Shown here: positions 38,829 to 50,160 of the stretch, in pieces
How positions within the stretch are numbered: position 1 is the first letter of the stretch
Layout: the number at the start of each line of letters is the position of its first letter
Assembly: GCA_021789215.1 (NCBI GenBank)
Contig: JAJYJS010000004.1
Span: forward strand, 62,001-126,000
Reading direction: 5' to 3'
Length of the DNA stretch: 64,000 nt
From: Nitrospirota bacterium
Lineage (GTDB): Bacteria; Nitrospirota; Thermodesulfovibrionia; Thermodesulfovibrionales; JdFR-88
The notes under the pieces: generated by a model
Told to the model about the DNA's origin: nothing
Database searches by the model: none
The model's input: only the letters and a program-made list of their open reading frames with translations
Position numbers and translations under genes: made by a program

Positions 38829-39620
38829 ATGATAGTCATAGCCGACAACCTGAACACCAGAAACAAGGCTTACATGTCCGCACTCGATGGCAGGGATGAA
38901 AAATACCTCCGGTCGATGGCCGGGAAGCTTGCAAGCGCCCATGCCGACGTGATAAATGTGCAGTGTTCGCTGGACGGCGCAGGCGACGAGGAAAGGCTGC
39001 CATGGGCCATTGAGGTAATCGAGAAGGCCGCCGGGGACCTGGTAATTTCCATAGACTCCAGAAATCTTGAGGCGGTAAGAAAATCGCTTAGCGTGGTCAG
39101 GAAGCCACCGCTTATTAATTATATGTCTGAAACGGAACCCGTGGACAGGGGAGAGCTTTTTTCGATAGTGCAAAGGGCGAAGGCTTATCTTGTGCTCAGG
39201 GCCTCAAGGGGCACCGTGCCGACCTCCTTTGAGGCGAAACTCCAGATACTGGAGGGACTGCTCGAAGAGGCCAACCGGAGCGACATCCCCAACGAAAGGC
39301 TTTTCCTCGACCCCTCCATAATCCATCTTGGAAGAGGCGCCGGGCAGGACCATATAGTGAACTCGCACGAATGCCTGCTTGCAATAAGAGAGATGGTAGA
39401 CCCTCCGGCAAGCACTATCGCCTGGATATCCAACATCTCTTCCGGCCTGCCCCGGAAGACAAAAAAGGCCGCGGAGACCAGCCTGCTCATATATCTTGCC
39501 GGGGCCGGGCTCGATGCTGCAATGGTGGACGTGCTGGATCCCGGCATCCAGAAGGCCCTCTACTTCATTAAATCATTCAGGGACGAGATAGTGTTCTCCC
39601 CTTCGGAATTGACTGCATAG
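38829..39620 (+). CDS. Pterin-binding-domain protein, methyltetrahydrofolate methyltransferase-like (AcsE-like)
   Basis: MIVIADNLNTRNKAYMSALDGRDEKYLRSMAGKLASAHADVINVQC; TIM-barrel DHPS-like motifs. Confidence 0.75.
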   Translation: MIVIADNLNTRNKAYMSALDGRDEKYLRSMAGKLASAHADVINVQCSLDGAGDEERLPWAIEVIEKAAGDLVISIDSRNLEAVRKSLSVVRKPPLINYMSETEPVDRGELFSIVQRAKAYLVLRASRGTVPTSFEAKLQILEGLLEEANRSDIPNERLFLDPSIIHLGRGAGQDHIVNSHECLLAIREMVDPPASTIAWISNISSGLPRKTKKAAETSLLIYLAGAGLDAAMVDVLDPGIQKALYFIKSFRDEIVFSPSELTA

Positions 39621-39624
39621 AGAC

Positions 39625-40470
39625 ATGCTCAGGCTTCATGACGGATTAAAGGAGATCATCAAAAAGGTCGCCACGACCCTCCCCAGGGACGTGGAGGAGG
39701 CGCTTGTTGCCGCATGCGAAAGAGAGCCCGAAGACAGCCCCTCAAGAAAGGCGCTCGAAAATATCCTTGAAAACGTGCGCACCGCAAAGAAAAACCAGCT
39801 CCCGTTGTGCCAGGACACGGGCACCCCTGTGTTCTACGCCAGCGTGCCCAAGGACCTGAGCTTCGATACGGTCGGGAAGTCCATATACGATGCCGTAAGG
39901 CTTGCCACCGAAAGCATACCTCTCAGGCCGAACGCGGTTGACGTGCTCACCGAGAAAAACAGCGGCGACAACACGGGCATTGCCTTCCCCGAGGTGCATT
40001 TTGAACAATCGGAGGAAGGGACGCTTTCAATAGACGTTGCCCTGAGAGGGGCGGGATGCGAGAACGCGGGCATGTTCTATAAACTGCCCGACGAAGGGCT
40101 CAAGGCCGAAAGGGACCTGGACGGGGTGCGCAGGTGCGTCCTCGACGCCATATACAGGATACAAGGCAGGGCCTGCCCGCCCTATACAGTAGGCGTGGGC
40201 ATCGCCGGGACAAGGCTGACAGCCGTGCGGCTCTCCAGAAAGGCACTGATGCGGAAGCTCGATGATGAATCCGGTGTGGGGGCGATACGGGAGCTTGAAC
40301 GCAGGCTGCTTGCCGGCATCAACAGGCTTGGCATAGGCGTAATGGGTTTTGGCGGCAACTGCACGGCCCTTGGCGTAAAGATAAACCATGCCCACAGGCA
40401 CACGGGCTCATATTTTGTCGATGTCTCCGTCGCCTGCTGGGCAAACAGGCGCGGAAGGCTGGTCTGGTAA
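39625..40470 (+). CDS. Class I fumarate hydratase alpha-subunit domain
   Basis: 281 aa; LPLCQDTGTPVFYASVPKD; ENAGMFYKLPDEG; GFGGNCTALGVKI. Confidence 0.9.
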   Translation: MLRLHDGLKEIIKKVATTLPRDVEEALVAACEREPEDSPSRKALENILENVRTAKKNQLPLCQDTGTPVFYASVPKDLSFDTVGKSIYDAVRLATESIPLRPNAVDVLTEKNSGDNTGIAFPEVHFEQSEEGTLSIDVALRGAGCENAGMFYKLPDEGLKAERDLDGVRRCVLDAIYRIQGRACPPYTVGVGIAGTRLTAVRLSRKALMRKLDDESGVGAIRELERRLLAGINRLGIGVMGFGGNCTALGVKINHAHRHTGSYFVDVSVACWANRRGRLVW

Positions 40471-40475
40471 AGCAA

Positions 40476-41077
40476 TGACAGGCAAACCAGCCATAAATAT
40501 AAAGATACCTATAAGCAAGGAGACGGCCAGAGGACTCCGCGTGGGGCAGTATGTCCTCCTGAACGGCATCGTCCTCACCGCAAGGGACAAGGTGCATAAA
40601 TACCTGTTCAGCAAAAGACCGGATGCCGGAGCGATGCCTTTCTCCCTTGAAGGCGGGGTAATCTACCATTGCGGCCCGATTATAAGGCAGTCGCCGGAGG
40701 GGGCAAGGGTAATAGCCGCCGGACCTACGACCAGCGCCCGGATGCAGATGTACGAGCCTTTCATCATAGAGCATTACAATGTAAGGGGCATAATGGGCAA
40801 GGGCGGGATGTCCGGCGCCGTGGCCAATGCGATGAAGGAGTCCGGCTGTGTATATTTTCACGCCATCGGGGGCGCGGGGGCGCTCCTGGCGCAGAGGATA
40901 AAAAAGGTCTCAGGCGTATGGCTGCTTGAGGAATTCGGCCCGGCGGAGGCCATGTGGGCATTTGAGGTGGAAGATTTCCCTGCCGTCGTGACCATAGACT
41001 CCCAGGGAAACAGCATGCACCGGCAGATAGAAGACCTGTCCAGGCAGAGACTGGAAGAGATCCTCATCTCAGGCTAG
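40476..41077 (+). CDS. Class I fumarate hydratase beta-subunit domain
   Basis: MTGKPAINIKIPISKETARGLRVGQYVLLNGIVLTARDKVHKYL; GGVIYHCGPII; MGKGGMS. Confidence 0.9.
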
Positions 41078-41097
41078 AAGGAAAAAGAGGGGGCAAA

Positions 41098-42015
41098 ATG
41101 CTGCTTTTTATCGCCGGAGGCACCGGTTTCATCGGCAGGAACCTTGTGTCCTTTTTGAGACAGCAGGGGATAAACGCCCGCTGCCTCGTGCGCAACCCGC
41201 AAAAAAGCGCCCCGCTCTGTTCGGGTTTCGAGATGGTTGCGGGAGACCTGAACAACATCCCTTCTGGCGCGCTTGACGGCGTCGATATGGTAATCCACCT
41301 GGTGGGGATCATCAGGGAGGAAGGCCGGGAGACGTTCCAGTCCGTCCATGTGAACGGCACTCATAACCTCGTGAATGAATCCCTGAAGGCGGGGGTAAGG
41401 CGTTTTTTTTACCAGAGCAGCCTCGGCGCCTCACTCGAATCGCAAAGCATGTACCAGAAGACAAAGGCCATGGCCGAAAGCTTCGTGAAGGACTCGGGAA
41501 TGCACTACATCATATTCCGCCCCTCTCTTGTGCTCGGCGAGGACGACGGCTTCACCAGGCAGATGATATCGCTTATCAGGACGGCTCCTGTCGTGCCAGT
41601 GCCTGGGAACGGAAAGGCCAAATTCCAGCCTTTATACATCAAGGACTGGCTGAAATGCTTCCAAGCCGTGCTGGATAAATCCGGACACGAGGACAGGACA
41701 TACGAAATGGGCGGGCCGGAGCACCTGGAATATAACCAGATGCTTGAAAAGTACATGGACGCACTGGGCATTCATAAAAAGCTCACCCACATGCCGATGG
41801 CGCTGGTGAAGACCGGGGTCAGCATAATGGGCATTGCGGCGCTTGTACCGGGGCTGAAAGGGCATATCCCTCCGGTCAGCGCGGAGCAACTGGAATTACT
41901 GGGCACCGATAACATCACTGATATAGACTCAATAAGGAAGCAGTTCGGGTTTGAACCCCTGAAGATGGAAGACTACCTTAAGGAATTTATTTCACCACAA
42001 GCACAGGACAGGTAG
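41098..42015 (+). CDS. NAD-dependent epimerase/NDUFA9-like SDR protein
   Basis: 305 aa; LLFIAGGTGFIGRNLVSFLRQQGINARCLVR; YQKTKAMAE. Confidence 0.85.
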   Translation: MLLFIAGGTGFIGRNLVSFLRQQGINARCLVRNPQKSAPLCSGFEMVAGDLNNIPSGALDGVDMVIHLVGIIREEGRETFQSVHVNGTHNLVNESLKAGVRRFFYQSSLGASLESQSMYQKTKAMAESFVKDSGMHYIIFRPSLVLGEDDGFTRQMISLIRTAPVVPVPGNGKAKFQPLYIKDWLKCFQAVLDKSGHEDRTYEMGGPEHLEYNQMLEKYMDALGIHKKLTHMPMALVKTGVSIMGIAALVPGLKGHIPPVSAEQLELLGTDNITDIDSIRKQFGFEPLKMEDYLKEFISPQAQDR

Positions 42016-42406
42016 AATAGTCCACAATCCTGGAGGAGACGCTTCCAAGCAGGAATTTTTTCGCCCCGTGCCTCCCGTGAGAACCGGTAACGATCAGGTC
42101 GACCTTCATTTTTTTTGCGGTTTCCAGTATCTTCTCGGCGGGGTCGCCCTGCCTCAGGATGATCTTGGCGTCTATGGACTTGCCCGACAGCGAAGACCTG
42201 ATCTTTTCCATCGCGTTCTGCGTCTCTTCAGTCATGACCTGCACGATGCGCTCCCTGTCCACATCGGACAGCTCGGTCAGGTAAAGCTCCGGTATTACTG
42301 AAAGGACGGTGATCGAGGCACCGAATTTCAACCCAATCTCGACGGCCTTTTTCAACGCCTTGTCAGAGGCCTTCGAGCCATCGTGCGTCACCAGGATCCT
42401 GTTCAC
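41987..42406 (-). CDS. Universal stress protein UspA family (GTG start)
   Basis: NRILVTHDGSKASDKALKKAVEIG...VTGSHGRHGAKKFLLGSVSSRIVDYSTCPVLVVK; GGAGG upstream of GTG at 42406. Confidence 0.85.
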   Translation of the reverse strand: MNRILVTHDGSKASDKALKKAVEIGLKFGASITVLSVIPELYLTELSDVDRERIVQVMTEETQNAMEKIRSSLSGKSIDAKIILRQGDPAEKILETAKKMKVDLIVTGSHGRHGAKKFLLGSVSSRIVDYSTCPVLVVK

Positions 42407-42492
42407 TTTGCATTTCCTCCAAAGGAAAAAGATAAGCTCTATAAATTTTAACAGTATTGGAGCGAAAAATAAAGGAAATTCAGGCACAAACA

Positions 42493-42520
42493 AAAGGGGG
42501 AGCCATATGGCTCCCCCTTT
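42493..42520. terminator. Perfect palindrome, terminator-like
   Basis: AAAGGGGGAGCCATATGGCTCCCCCTTT. Confidence 0.65.
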
Positions 42521-42540
42521 CTCAAGGCCTGATGCCTTTT

Positions 42541-43497
42541 TTACTCAAGGAACTTGGAAGGCGCCCTGTACTCGTGACAGGTGACGCATTTCTTCTTTGC
42601 CACCTGGGGCGTTACCCTCCAGAGATGGGGTTCGTGGCACTGCGTGCACTGCATCTTCATCATCCCGACGTGTATCGGGTGCTTGCCGGTATTGGGCACG
42701 TTCTTGTGGCACCTCAGGCAGTCAGCCGATGTTGGCATGATGTTTTTCTGGTGGGGCTTATGGCACTCGTAGCAGTAGAACTGCATCGGCGAGTCCTCGG
42801 CCACCTTTATCTTCACGGCCTTTTTGACAAGGCCCGGGTCCGGCTGATAATGAGTAACATCCAGGACGTCTTCTTCCTTGAGCTGTTTCCTCACGTTATC
42901 GCCGCCATGGCAGTAGAGGCATTTGAGCCTGTCGGGCTTCAGGTTAAGGGTCCTGTCCGTATGGCAGTTCAGGCAGGCAAGCCCTTCCATTCCCGTCCCA
43001 TGCACTTCCTTGCCCTGGTGGCACCTGACGCAGAACCTGGGCTCCGGCGTGAACCTGTGGATTATATAGCCGTGGCACTTGGTGCACTCTATCTTGGACG
43101 CGAAGAAGTGCCTGGAGTGGAAAGGCGAGTTGTTTATCTTCGGCGCGTTCGGATACTCCTTGTTCGTATCATAGTGGCAGTTGACGCAGAGCTTCCACGG
43201 GACTATCACCTCGCCGTGCCTGGGCGGTACAGTCTTGGGGTTCTTGAACACGAAGCTGATGAGGAGCTTGTTCTGGTCCATCAGGCTCAGGTGATGGCAG
43301 TTGTGGCAGTTGATGCCAGCGTGCTCGCTGGTGGCCCATGCGTTGTAGGCCGGGGTCATCAGGTGGCAGGCGATGCAGAACTTTGGGTTGTTTTCCTTGA
43401 AGTCCCAGAACTTCCACGCGCCAAACCCGCCTATTGCGATAAAGGCGATTACGGCAATGACCAACGTCGTTTTCATCTTCCCTGAAATCGATGCCAT
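42541..43497 (-). CDS. NapC/NirT-like multihaem c-type cytochrome (11 CxxCH)
   Basis: 318 aa; CIACH CHNCH CVNCH CTKCH CVRCH CLNCH CLYCH CYECH CLRCH CTQCH CVTCH; N-terminal TM. Confidence 0.85.
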   Translation of the reverse strand: MASISGKMKTTLVIAVIAFIAIGGFGAWKFWDFKENNPKFCIACHLMTPAYNAWATSEHAGINCHNCHHLSLMDQNKLLISFVFKNPKTVPPRHGEVIVPWKLCVNCHYDTNKEYPNAPKINNSPFHSRHFFASKIECTKCHGYIIHRFTPEPRFCVRCHQGKEVHGTGMEGLACLNCHTDRTLNLKPDRLKCLYCHGGDNVRKQLKEEDVLDVTHYQPDPGLVKKAVKIKVAEDSPMQFYCYECHKPHQKNIMPTSADCLRCHKNVPNTGKHPIHVGMMKMQCTQCHEPHLWRVTPQVAKKKCVTCHEYRAPSKFLE

Positions 43498-43535
43498 TTA
43501 AATGAGACCTCCCCGTAATTCTAAATGTGGTTTAT

Positions 43536-44843
43536 TCAAAACTGTATGCTTTTAAGAGTTTCATATGCCGCTTTGGCAGTTTTTTCCACATCAGCGCCCG
43601 TATGAGCAAGACTCATGAAGCCAGCCTCGAACTGGCTCGGAGCCAGGTTGATGCCCCTCTCCAGCATGCCCTTGAAGAACAACCCGAACCTGGCGGTGTC
43701 GGCGGTCTTCGCGCTTTCATAATCGAACACTTCTCTATCTGTGAAATAAGTGCAGAACATCGTGCCCGCCCTGTAGAACCTGACGGTGGCGCCCGCCCTG
43801 ATAGCGGCATCCCCCAATGTCTCTTCAAGCTGGGCCGCCCTGTCCAGTATCTTTTTATAAACACCCTTTGAGGAAAGCACCTTCAGGGTCTCGATGCCCG
43901 CCGTCATCGCAAGCGGATTGCCCGAGAGGGTCCCTGCCTGATAAACAGGCCCCTCCGGCGCTATCATATCCATTATCTCCTTCTTTCCGCCATATGCGCC
44001 CACGGGAAGGCCCCCTCCGATGACCTTGCCAAGGCAGGTCATGTCGGGGTCTATCCCGTAATGCTCCTGGGCCCCGCCATAGGAGACGCGGAAGCCAGTC
44101 ATTACCTCATCGAATATAAGCACTACGCCGTATTTTCTGGTCAGCTTCCTCAGGGCCTCAAGAAAACCGGGCCTGGGCAGAACGCAGCCTATGTTGCCTA
44201 CCACAGGCTCGGTGATGACACACGCTATCTGCCGCCACTCTTTTTCTATTGTGCTTTTAAGCGCTCTGGTGTCGTTGAAGGGAAGAGTTATGGTGTTTTT
44301 TGCATATGATTTTGGGACGCCGGGGCTGTCCGGAACCCCGAAAGTGGTCGCGCCGGAGCCCGCCTTTACAAGCAGGCCGTCCGCATGCCCGTGATAGCAC
44401 CCCTCGAATTTTATTATCCTGTCCCTTCCGGTAAACCCTCTTGCGGCCCTTATGGCGCTCATGGTGGCCTCGGTCCCGGAGTTCACCATGCGCAGCTTTT
44501 CCATCGAGGGATAGGCACCAAGCACAAGCTCCGCCAGCCGGACTTCCAGTCCGGTGGGCGCTCCAAAGCTTGTCCCATTGTCTATGGCTTTTTTCAGGGC
44601 CCGTGTCACCCTCGGATGGGCATGGCCCAGTATCATCGGCCCCCATGAAAGGACGTAATCTATATACCGGTTCCCGTCGGCGTCATAGAGCTTTGAGCCA
44701 TTGGCCCTCTTTATGAAAAGAGGGTTCCCGCCGACTGCCTTGAATGCCCGGACGGGGCTGTTGACGCCGCCTGGCATCAGGGCCTGCGCCTTCCTGAAAA
44801 GATTCCTGGACCGGGTAGTTCTCATGCCATTACCAAAAAGCAT
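43536..44843 (-). CDS. hemL: Glutamate-1-semialdehyde 2,1-aminomutase
   Basis: 435 aa; [61 protein letters not shown]. Confidence 0.95.
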   Translation of the reverse strand: MLFGNGMRTTRSRNLFRKAQALMPGGVNSPVRAFKAVGGNPLFIKRANGSKLYDADGNRYIDYVLSWGPMILGHAHPRVTRALKKAIDNGTSFGAPTGLEVRLAELVLGAYPSMEKLRMVNSGTEATMSAIRAARGFTGRDRIIKFEGCYHGHADGLLVKAGSGATTFGVPDSPGVPKSYAKNTITLPFNDTRALKSTIEKEWRQIACVITEPVVGNIGCVLPRPGFLEALRKLTRKYGVVLIFDEVMTGFRVSYGGAQEHYGIDPDMTCLGKVIGGGLPVGAYGGKKEIMDMIAPEGPVYQAGTLSGNPLAMTAGIETLKVLSSKGVYKKILDRAAQLEETLGDAAIRAGATVRFYRAGTMFCTYFTDREVFDYESAKTADTARFGLFFKGMLERGINLAPSQFEAGFMSLAHTGADVEKTAKAAYETLKSIQF

Positions 44844-44891
44844 TATAATCTAACATAAAATTAGCGAAAAAGAAAACCTGCTAAGTATAGA

Positions 44892-44919
44892 TTGACATCC
44901 CGCCCCCGGATGATAAAAT
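44892..44919 (+). promoter_or_regulatory. sigma70-like promoter TTGACA-16-TAAAAT upstream of nfu-like gene
   Basis: TTGACA at 44892-44897, TAAAAT at 44914-44919. Confidence 0.55.
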
Positions 44920-45037
44920 CCGAAAAAGGACAAATACCAAAAAGACGCCTCTTTCCCCCGGTATGATCTGCATCAGTGCGTCCCGCACCCGGGCGCTGAT
45001 ATTGTTATAATAAAACAAAGGAGGTGCGGGAAAGAAA

Positions 45038-45262
45038 ATGATCCAGGAAGACGTTAAAAAAGTAATAGAGGAAATAAGGCCCTTCCTGAAGGCCGACGGC
45101 GGAGACGCCGAGCTTGTAGAGGTCACGGAGCAGGGCGTGGTGAAGCTGAAACTCCTTGGCGCTTGCGGACATTGCCCGATGTCGATAATGACATTGAAGA
45201 TGGGCATCGAAAAGCGCATCAAGGAAAAGGTCCCCGGAGTAAAAGAAGTAGTCGCGGTCTGA
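45038..45262 (+). CDS. NifU C-terminal (Nfu) domain iron-sulfur carrier
   Basis: 74 aa; [21 protein letters not shown]...[25 protein letters not shown]. Confidence 0.9.
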   Translation: MIQEDVKKVIEEIRPFLKADGGDAELVEVTEQGVVKLKLLGACGHCPMSIMTLKMGIEKRIKEKVPGVKEVVAV

Positions 45263-45305
45263 AGGGCTAAAAAATTGCCTGTGCCGCTTTTGAGGTCGGG
45301 GGAAA

Positions 45306-45569
45306 ATGCCTGCTTATCTCAACAGCATAAGGGACATCGCGAACAAGTACTCGCCGGAGCAGATTGAGGAGTGCATAATCCAGCAGGTGGAGACCGGCGC
45401 GAATGTCTGCCTCGAAGACGAAGCACATGAGAAGGTCGTCGCCGACCTGGCAAAGGCGGCCTTCGTAAAGACCCTGATGGAAGAGGAAGGCCTTTCGCTT
45501 CCCGAAGCGCTGAGGGAACTCGCCAGGCGCATGCGGCTGATAACCAGCCACGCCAGGCCCCATCGCTGA
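45306..45569 (+). CDS. Conserved-looking hypothetical protein
   Basis: 87 aa, downstream of nfu on same strand. Confidence 0.55.
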   Translation: MPAYLNSIRDIANKYSPEQIEECIIQQVETGANVCLEDEAHEKVVADLAKAAFVKTLMEEEGLSLPEALRELARRMRLITSHARPHR

Positions 45570-45590
45570 AGGGCCGGGGGCTTTTAATAT

Positions 45591-45633
45591 AAAAAGGGCT
45601 TAAGGTTTTTGTTTTTTACCTTAAGCCCTTTTT
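45591..45633. terminator. Bidirectional intrinsic terminator
   Basis: AAAAAGGGCTTAAGGT...ACCTTAAGCCCTTTTT, perfect 16-bp stem between convergent genes. Confidence 0.9.
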
Positions 45634-45659
45634 GGTTGCTGCAAATTCTCTATTCTGTC

Positions 45660-47423
45660 CTAGAACAGTCCCTTAACCTTTCCGGTCTCGCCGTCAACAT
45701 CTATGCGTCTGTAGGCTGGGTCTGAGCTTGTGCCGGGCATAAGCTTTATGGCCCCTGCGACAGGGACGACGAAGCCCGCGCCCTTGTAGGTGAGTATGTC
45801 CCGCACGTGGAGCTTCCAGCCCTTGGGAACGCCCTTTAAGTTCGGGTTGTCCGAAAGGCTCAGGTGCGTTTTCACCATGCAGGTGCCCAGCTTCGAGGTC
45901 TCCGGGTCGGCCTCCAGGCGTTTCGCCTTGGCCAGCGCCTCGGGGGAGTATTCCACGCCGTCGGCCCCGTAGACCTCTTTCGCCATGAGGTCTATGCGCT
46001 CCCTGAGCGGGGTGCTGAGGTCGTAGAGGAACTTGAAATCGTTGGGCTCGTTGCAGGCGTCCACAACGGCGTCGGCCAGCTCAAGCGCGCCATCGCCGCC
46101 AAACTGCCAATGCCTGGAGACAGCCACCCTCGCCCCGGCCGCCTCGGCAAGCCTCTTGACGGCCTTTATCTCGTTTTCCGTATCCGTATAGAAGGCGTTT
46201 ATGCAAACGACGGGGTTGATGCCCGCCTTCTTCACCGTATTGATGTGGTGTATCAGGTTCGCCGTTCCTGCTTCCACCCAGCCCACGTTCTCCTGGCCGT
46301 ACTCCGCCGGGATAGGCTTGCCGGGCACCGGTATCGGCGCCCCGCCGTGGCACTTGAGCGCCCTGATGGTCGCAACGACGACGGCAGCGTGCGGCTTGAG
46401 GCCGGAGAACCTGCATTTCAGGTTCCAGAACTTCTCGAAGCCTATGTCCGCGCCGAAGCCGCTTTCGGTGATGTGGTAGTCGGCCAGCTTGAGCCCTACC
46501 CTGTCCGCTATAATCGAGGACTGCCCTATCGCGATGTTCGCGAAAGGCCCCGCGTGCACAAGCACGGGCTGGCCCTCTATCGTCTGCATCAGGTTGGGGT
46601 TTATCGCCTCGACCATCCACGCCGTCATCGCGCCAGCCACCTGGAGGTCTTCCGTGGTGACGGGGTTGCCAGCCTTGTCATAGGCGGCCACTATCTTGCC
46701 CATGCGTTCGCGCATGTCTGCAAGGTCCTTGGCCACGGCCAGTATCGCCATGACCTCGGAGGAGACGGCTATTGCGAAGCCGGAATTCATCATGAAGCCG
46801 TCCTGCTTGCCGCCAAGGCCGATTACGATGTCCCTCAGCGCCTGGGCGCAAAAATCCATTATCCACTTCATCTCCACGTTCCTGGGGTCGATGCCGAGCC
46901 TCTTGAGCTTCCTTTTGGCGAGCTGGTCGTCGTTGTAGTTGAACTCGTGCTGCATGCGGGACGTAAGGGCCACCATCGCAAGGTTGTGGGCGTTCATTAT
47001 CGCGTTGATGTCGCCCGTCAGGCCCAGGGAAAAAGGCGTAAGCGGTATGCACTGCGAGAGGCCGCCGCCAGCCGCGGAACCCTTGATGTTCATGGTGGGG
47101 CCGCCGGAAGGCTGCCTGATTGCGGCGATGACCTTCTTGCCCCTCTTGCCGAGGCCCTCGGTAAGGCCCATCGTGGTGGTGGATTTCCCCTCTCCAAGCG
47201 GCGTGGGGGTTATCGCTGTGACGTCGACGTACTTGGCGTCGGGCCTGCCGGAGAGACGTTTGATTATCTTCTTGAAATCGAGTTTGGCCACGTAATGGCC
47301 GTGGGGGAGAAGCTCTTCCTTCTCAAGGCCCAGCTCCTCGGCGAGCTGGTAAACAGTCTTCATGCTCTTTTCGGAATCCTCTGCAATCTGCCAGTCGGGG
47401 TGCTTGGTAGGATCAAGCGGCAT
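45660..47423 (-). CDS. fhs: Formate--tetrahydrofolate ligase
   Basis: 587 aa; [50 protein letters not shown]. Confidence 0.95.
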   Translation of the reverse strand: MPLDPTKHPDWQIAEDSEKSMKTVYQLAEELGLEKEELLPHGHYVAKLDFKKIIKRLSGRPDAKYVDVTAITPTPLGEGKSTTTMGLTEGLGKRGKKVIAAIRQPSGGPTMNIKGSAAGGGLSQCIPLTPFSLGLTGDINAIMNAHNLAMVALTSRMQHEFNYNDDQLAKRKLKRLGIDPRNVEMKWIMDFCAQALRDIVIGLGGKQDGFMMNSGFAIAVSSEVMAILAVAKDLADMRERMGKIVAAYDKAGNPVTTEDLQVAGAMTAWMVEAINPNLMQTIEGQPVLVHAGPFANIAIGQSSIIADRVGLKLADYHITESGFGADIGFEKFWNLKCRFSGLKPHAAVVVATIRALKCHGGAPIPVPGKPIPAEYGQENVGWVEAGTANLIHHINTVKKAGINPVVCINAFYTDTENEIKAVKRLAEAAGARVAVSRHWQFGGDGALELADAVVDACNEPNDFKFLYDLSTPLRERIDLMAKEVYGADGVEYSPEALAKAKRLEADPETSKLGTCMVKTHLSLSDNPNLKGVPKGWKLHVRDILTYKGAGFVVPVAGAIKLMPGTSSDPAYRRIDVDGETGKVKGLF

Positions 47424-47482
47424 AGTTTTTAAGACCTCCTATATTAAGATGTTGTTGCCGTGAAAAAGAAAACAAAAAATCC

Positions 47483-50143
47483 TCAAGCCGTTTTTTTCTC
47501 GATTCTCGCCGCACAGGCCTTGAACTCCGGTATCTTGGCCACAGGGTCCAGCGCGTTGTTGGTTATGACGTTTGCGGCCGCCTCAGCGTAGTGCATCGGT
47601 ATGAAGACGATGCCCTTCCTGATGCCGCCGGTCACCCTGGCGCTGATGTCAATCGTCCCCCTCCTGGAAGTAATGCTGATCACGTCCCCTTCCTTCACGC
47701 CGAGCGCCGCGGCGTCCGCGGGGCTTATCTCCGCGTACGCCCTGCCCGCGTGCTCCTCTATCTGGCGCACCCGCCTGGTCATCGAGCCCGAATGGTACTG
47801 GAAGAGGTTCCTGCCCGTTGTAAGCAGATACGGGTACTGGGCGTCAGGCAGTTCGGCCGGAGGCGTAAACGGCACCACCGTGAAAGGCGGCCTGCCCACA
47901 GGGAAGCCCGTTTTGTAAAGATACCGTGTGCCGGGGTGGTCTTTCGAGGGGCATGGCCATTGAATGCCTCCCCTCCGGAGCCTGCCGTATGTGATGCCCT
48001 GCACGCCCTGCCAGAGCGAGCCCATCTCAGCAAACACGTCCTCCGCTCCACAATAGGAGGCAGGCAGGCCGATGCGGCCGGCGATACCCATCAGTATGGA
48101 AAGGTCTTCCCTGGCCTCTCCGGGAGGGTTTACGGCCTTTCTCACAAGCTGCACCCTTCTTTCGGTATTGGTGAATGTGCCTTCCTTTTCAGCGAAGCAC
48201 GCGGCGGGGAGCACCACGTCCGCAAGCTTAGCCGTCTCGGTCATGAATATGTCCTGGACCACGATGAACTCCATCCCCTCGAGCGCGTGGACGACATGGC
48301 CCTGGTTTGCGTCCGTGAGGACGGGGTTTTCCCCCATTATGTAAAGGGCCTTTATGCTGCCGTTAAACATCTCGGTCGCCGTAAGCCCGGGTTTGTCCGG
48401 GAGCGCCGGGCCCCAGGCCTTTTCGAACTTCTCCCTGTTTTCAGGGGCGTTCACCTTCTGGTAACCCGGATAGACATTCGGCAGCGCGCCGGAGTCGCAG
48501 GCCCCCTGGACGTTGTTTTGTCCCCTGAGCGGGTTTATGCCGGTAGATTCCCTGCCGATGTTTCCGGTAACCAGCGCAAGGTTGGCCACCGCGCTCACGT
48601 TGTCCGTGCCGTGGGTGTGCTGGGTGATGCCCATCGTGTAAAAGAGCCCGGCCTTCCTTGAGCCCCCGTAAAGGCGCGCGGCCTTCACTATGAGTCCCGC
48701 GGGCACGCCCGTTACGCTCTCAACGTATTCCGGCGTGAACGGCTCCAGGGATTTTTCCCACTCTTCGAATTTTTGTGTATTGTCCCTTATGAACTCCGTG
48801 TTTTTGAGCCCCTCTTTGACGATGACGCGGGCTATCCCGTTCAGGAGCGCCAAATCCGTGCCCGGCCTCAATTGCAGGTGGACCTCAGCGAACCTGGCCA
48901 TCGGGATGCCGCGCGGGTCGGCAAGGATTATCCTTGCCCCATTCCTGTACGCCTTTATCATCCTGTTTGCTATGACGGGGTGGGACTCCTTCGTATTGGA
49001 GCCTATTATGAATATGACCTCCATGCCCTCTATCTCCGGTATGGAATTGGTCATGGAGCCGGAGCCCAGTATCGCGGCCAGACTGGCCACGGTGGGGGCG
49101 TGTCAGAGACGCGCGCAGTGGTCAACGTTGTTGGTGCCGAACCCCGCGCGTATTATCTTCTGGAAGAGGTAGTTTTCCTCGTTGGTGCACCGCGCCGAAG
49201 AGAGCCCGCCTATGGCGTCAGGGCCGTATTTGCCCTTTATCTCCATCAGCCGGTCCGTGGCGTACTGAAGGGCCTCGTCCCAGCCTGCCTCTACGAATTT
49301 GCCGTCCTTCTTTATGAGCGGGGTGGTCAGCCTGTCCGGGCTGTTCACGAACTTGTACCCGAACCTGCCCTTCACGCAAAGCCAGCCCTCGTTCCATGTG
49401 TCTTCCCTGGAGGTTACCCTTGCGATCTCGTTGCCCTTAACATTGAGCGTAAGGTTGCATCCCACGCCGCAGTACCCGCAGACGGTGTCGACCTCGTTCA
49501 CCTCCACCTGTCTGCCCTTCTTAGCCCATCCCTTTCCGGTCAAGGCCCCGGTGGGGCATACGGACACGCACTGTCCGCAGAACTCGCAGTTCAGGTCGTG
49601 TTCGAACGGGGTGGATATCTTTGCCTGGAACCCCCTGTAAGCGAAATCTATCGCGCTTACGCCCTGCACCTCCTTGCAGACCTTTACGCACCGCCCGCAG
49701 AGGATGCACTTTTCCAGGTCGCGCTCTATGAACGGGTTTGCGTCTCGCTTCGCATACGTCCTCCTCTCGCCCCTGAACCTGTTCTCCCTCATGCCGTAGG
49801 AATAGGCAAGCTCCTGAAGGGTGCAGTTGCCGGCCTTCTCGCATGTCATACAGTCGTCAGGATGGTCGGAGAGAATAAGCTCAAGCACCGTCTTCCTGAG
49901 CCCTTCAAGCTGAGGGGTGGAGGTCGTTACCTCCATGCCTTCCGCAGCAGGCGTCGTACAGGAGGCCAGAGGCCTTGGGACCCCTTTCACCTCCACGATG
50001 CAGAGCCTGCACCCGCCAAAGGGCGTTAGTTTGGGGTGCTGGCAGAGCGTTGGGATGTAAACACCCAGTTTCCTGGCCGCCTCCAGGACAGTAGCGCCTC
50101 CGACAACCTGCGTCTTTTTCCCGTCTATCGTAAGTGTAATCAT
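47483..50143 (-). CDS. fdhA: NAD(P)-linked formate dehydrogenase alpha subunit, selenocysteine-containing (UGA at 49103-49105)
   Basis: Two adjacent same-frame ORFs: ...[34 protein letters not shown]...; NuoG-like 2Fe-2S/4Fe-4S N-terminus (MITLTIDGKK...); SECIS-like hairpin after UGA. Confidence 0.9.
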
Positions 50144-50160
50144 TTTTTCTTCTACTCCGC

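Noticed and set aside
45864-47432. 522-aa ORF antisense to fhs, and similar long antisense ORFs (14296-15768, 16327-17490, 48773-50029, 55993-57180, 42457-43485)
   Set aside because: Shadow ORFs opposite strongly recognisable genes in GC-rich DNA; no family-like motifs
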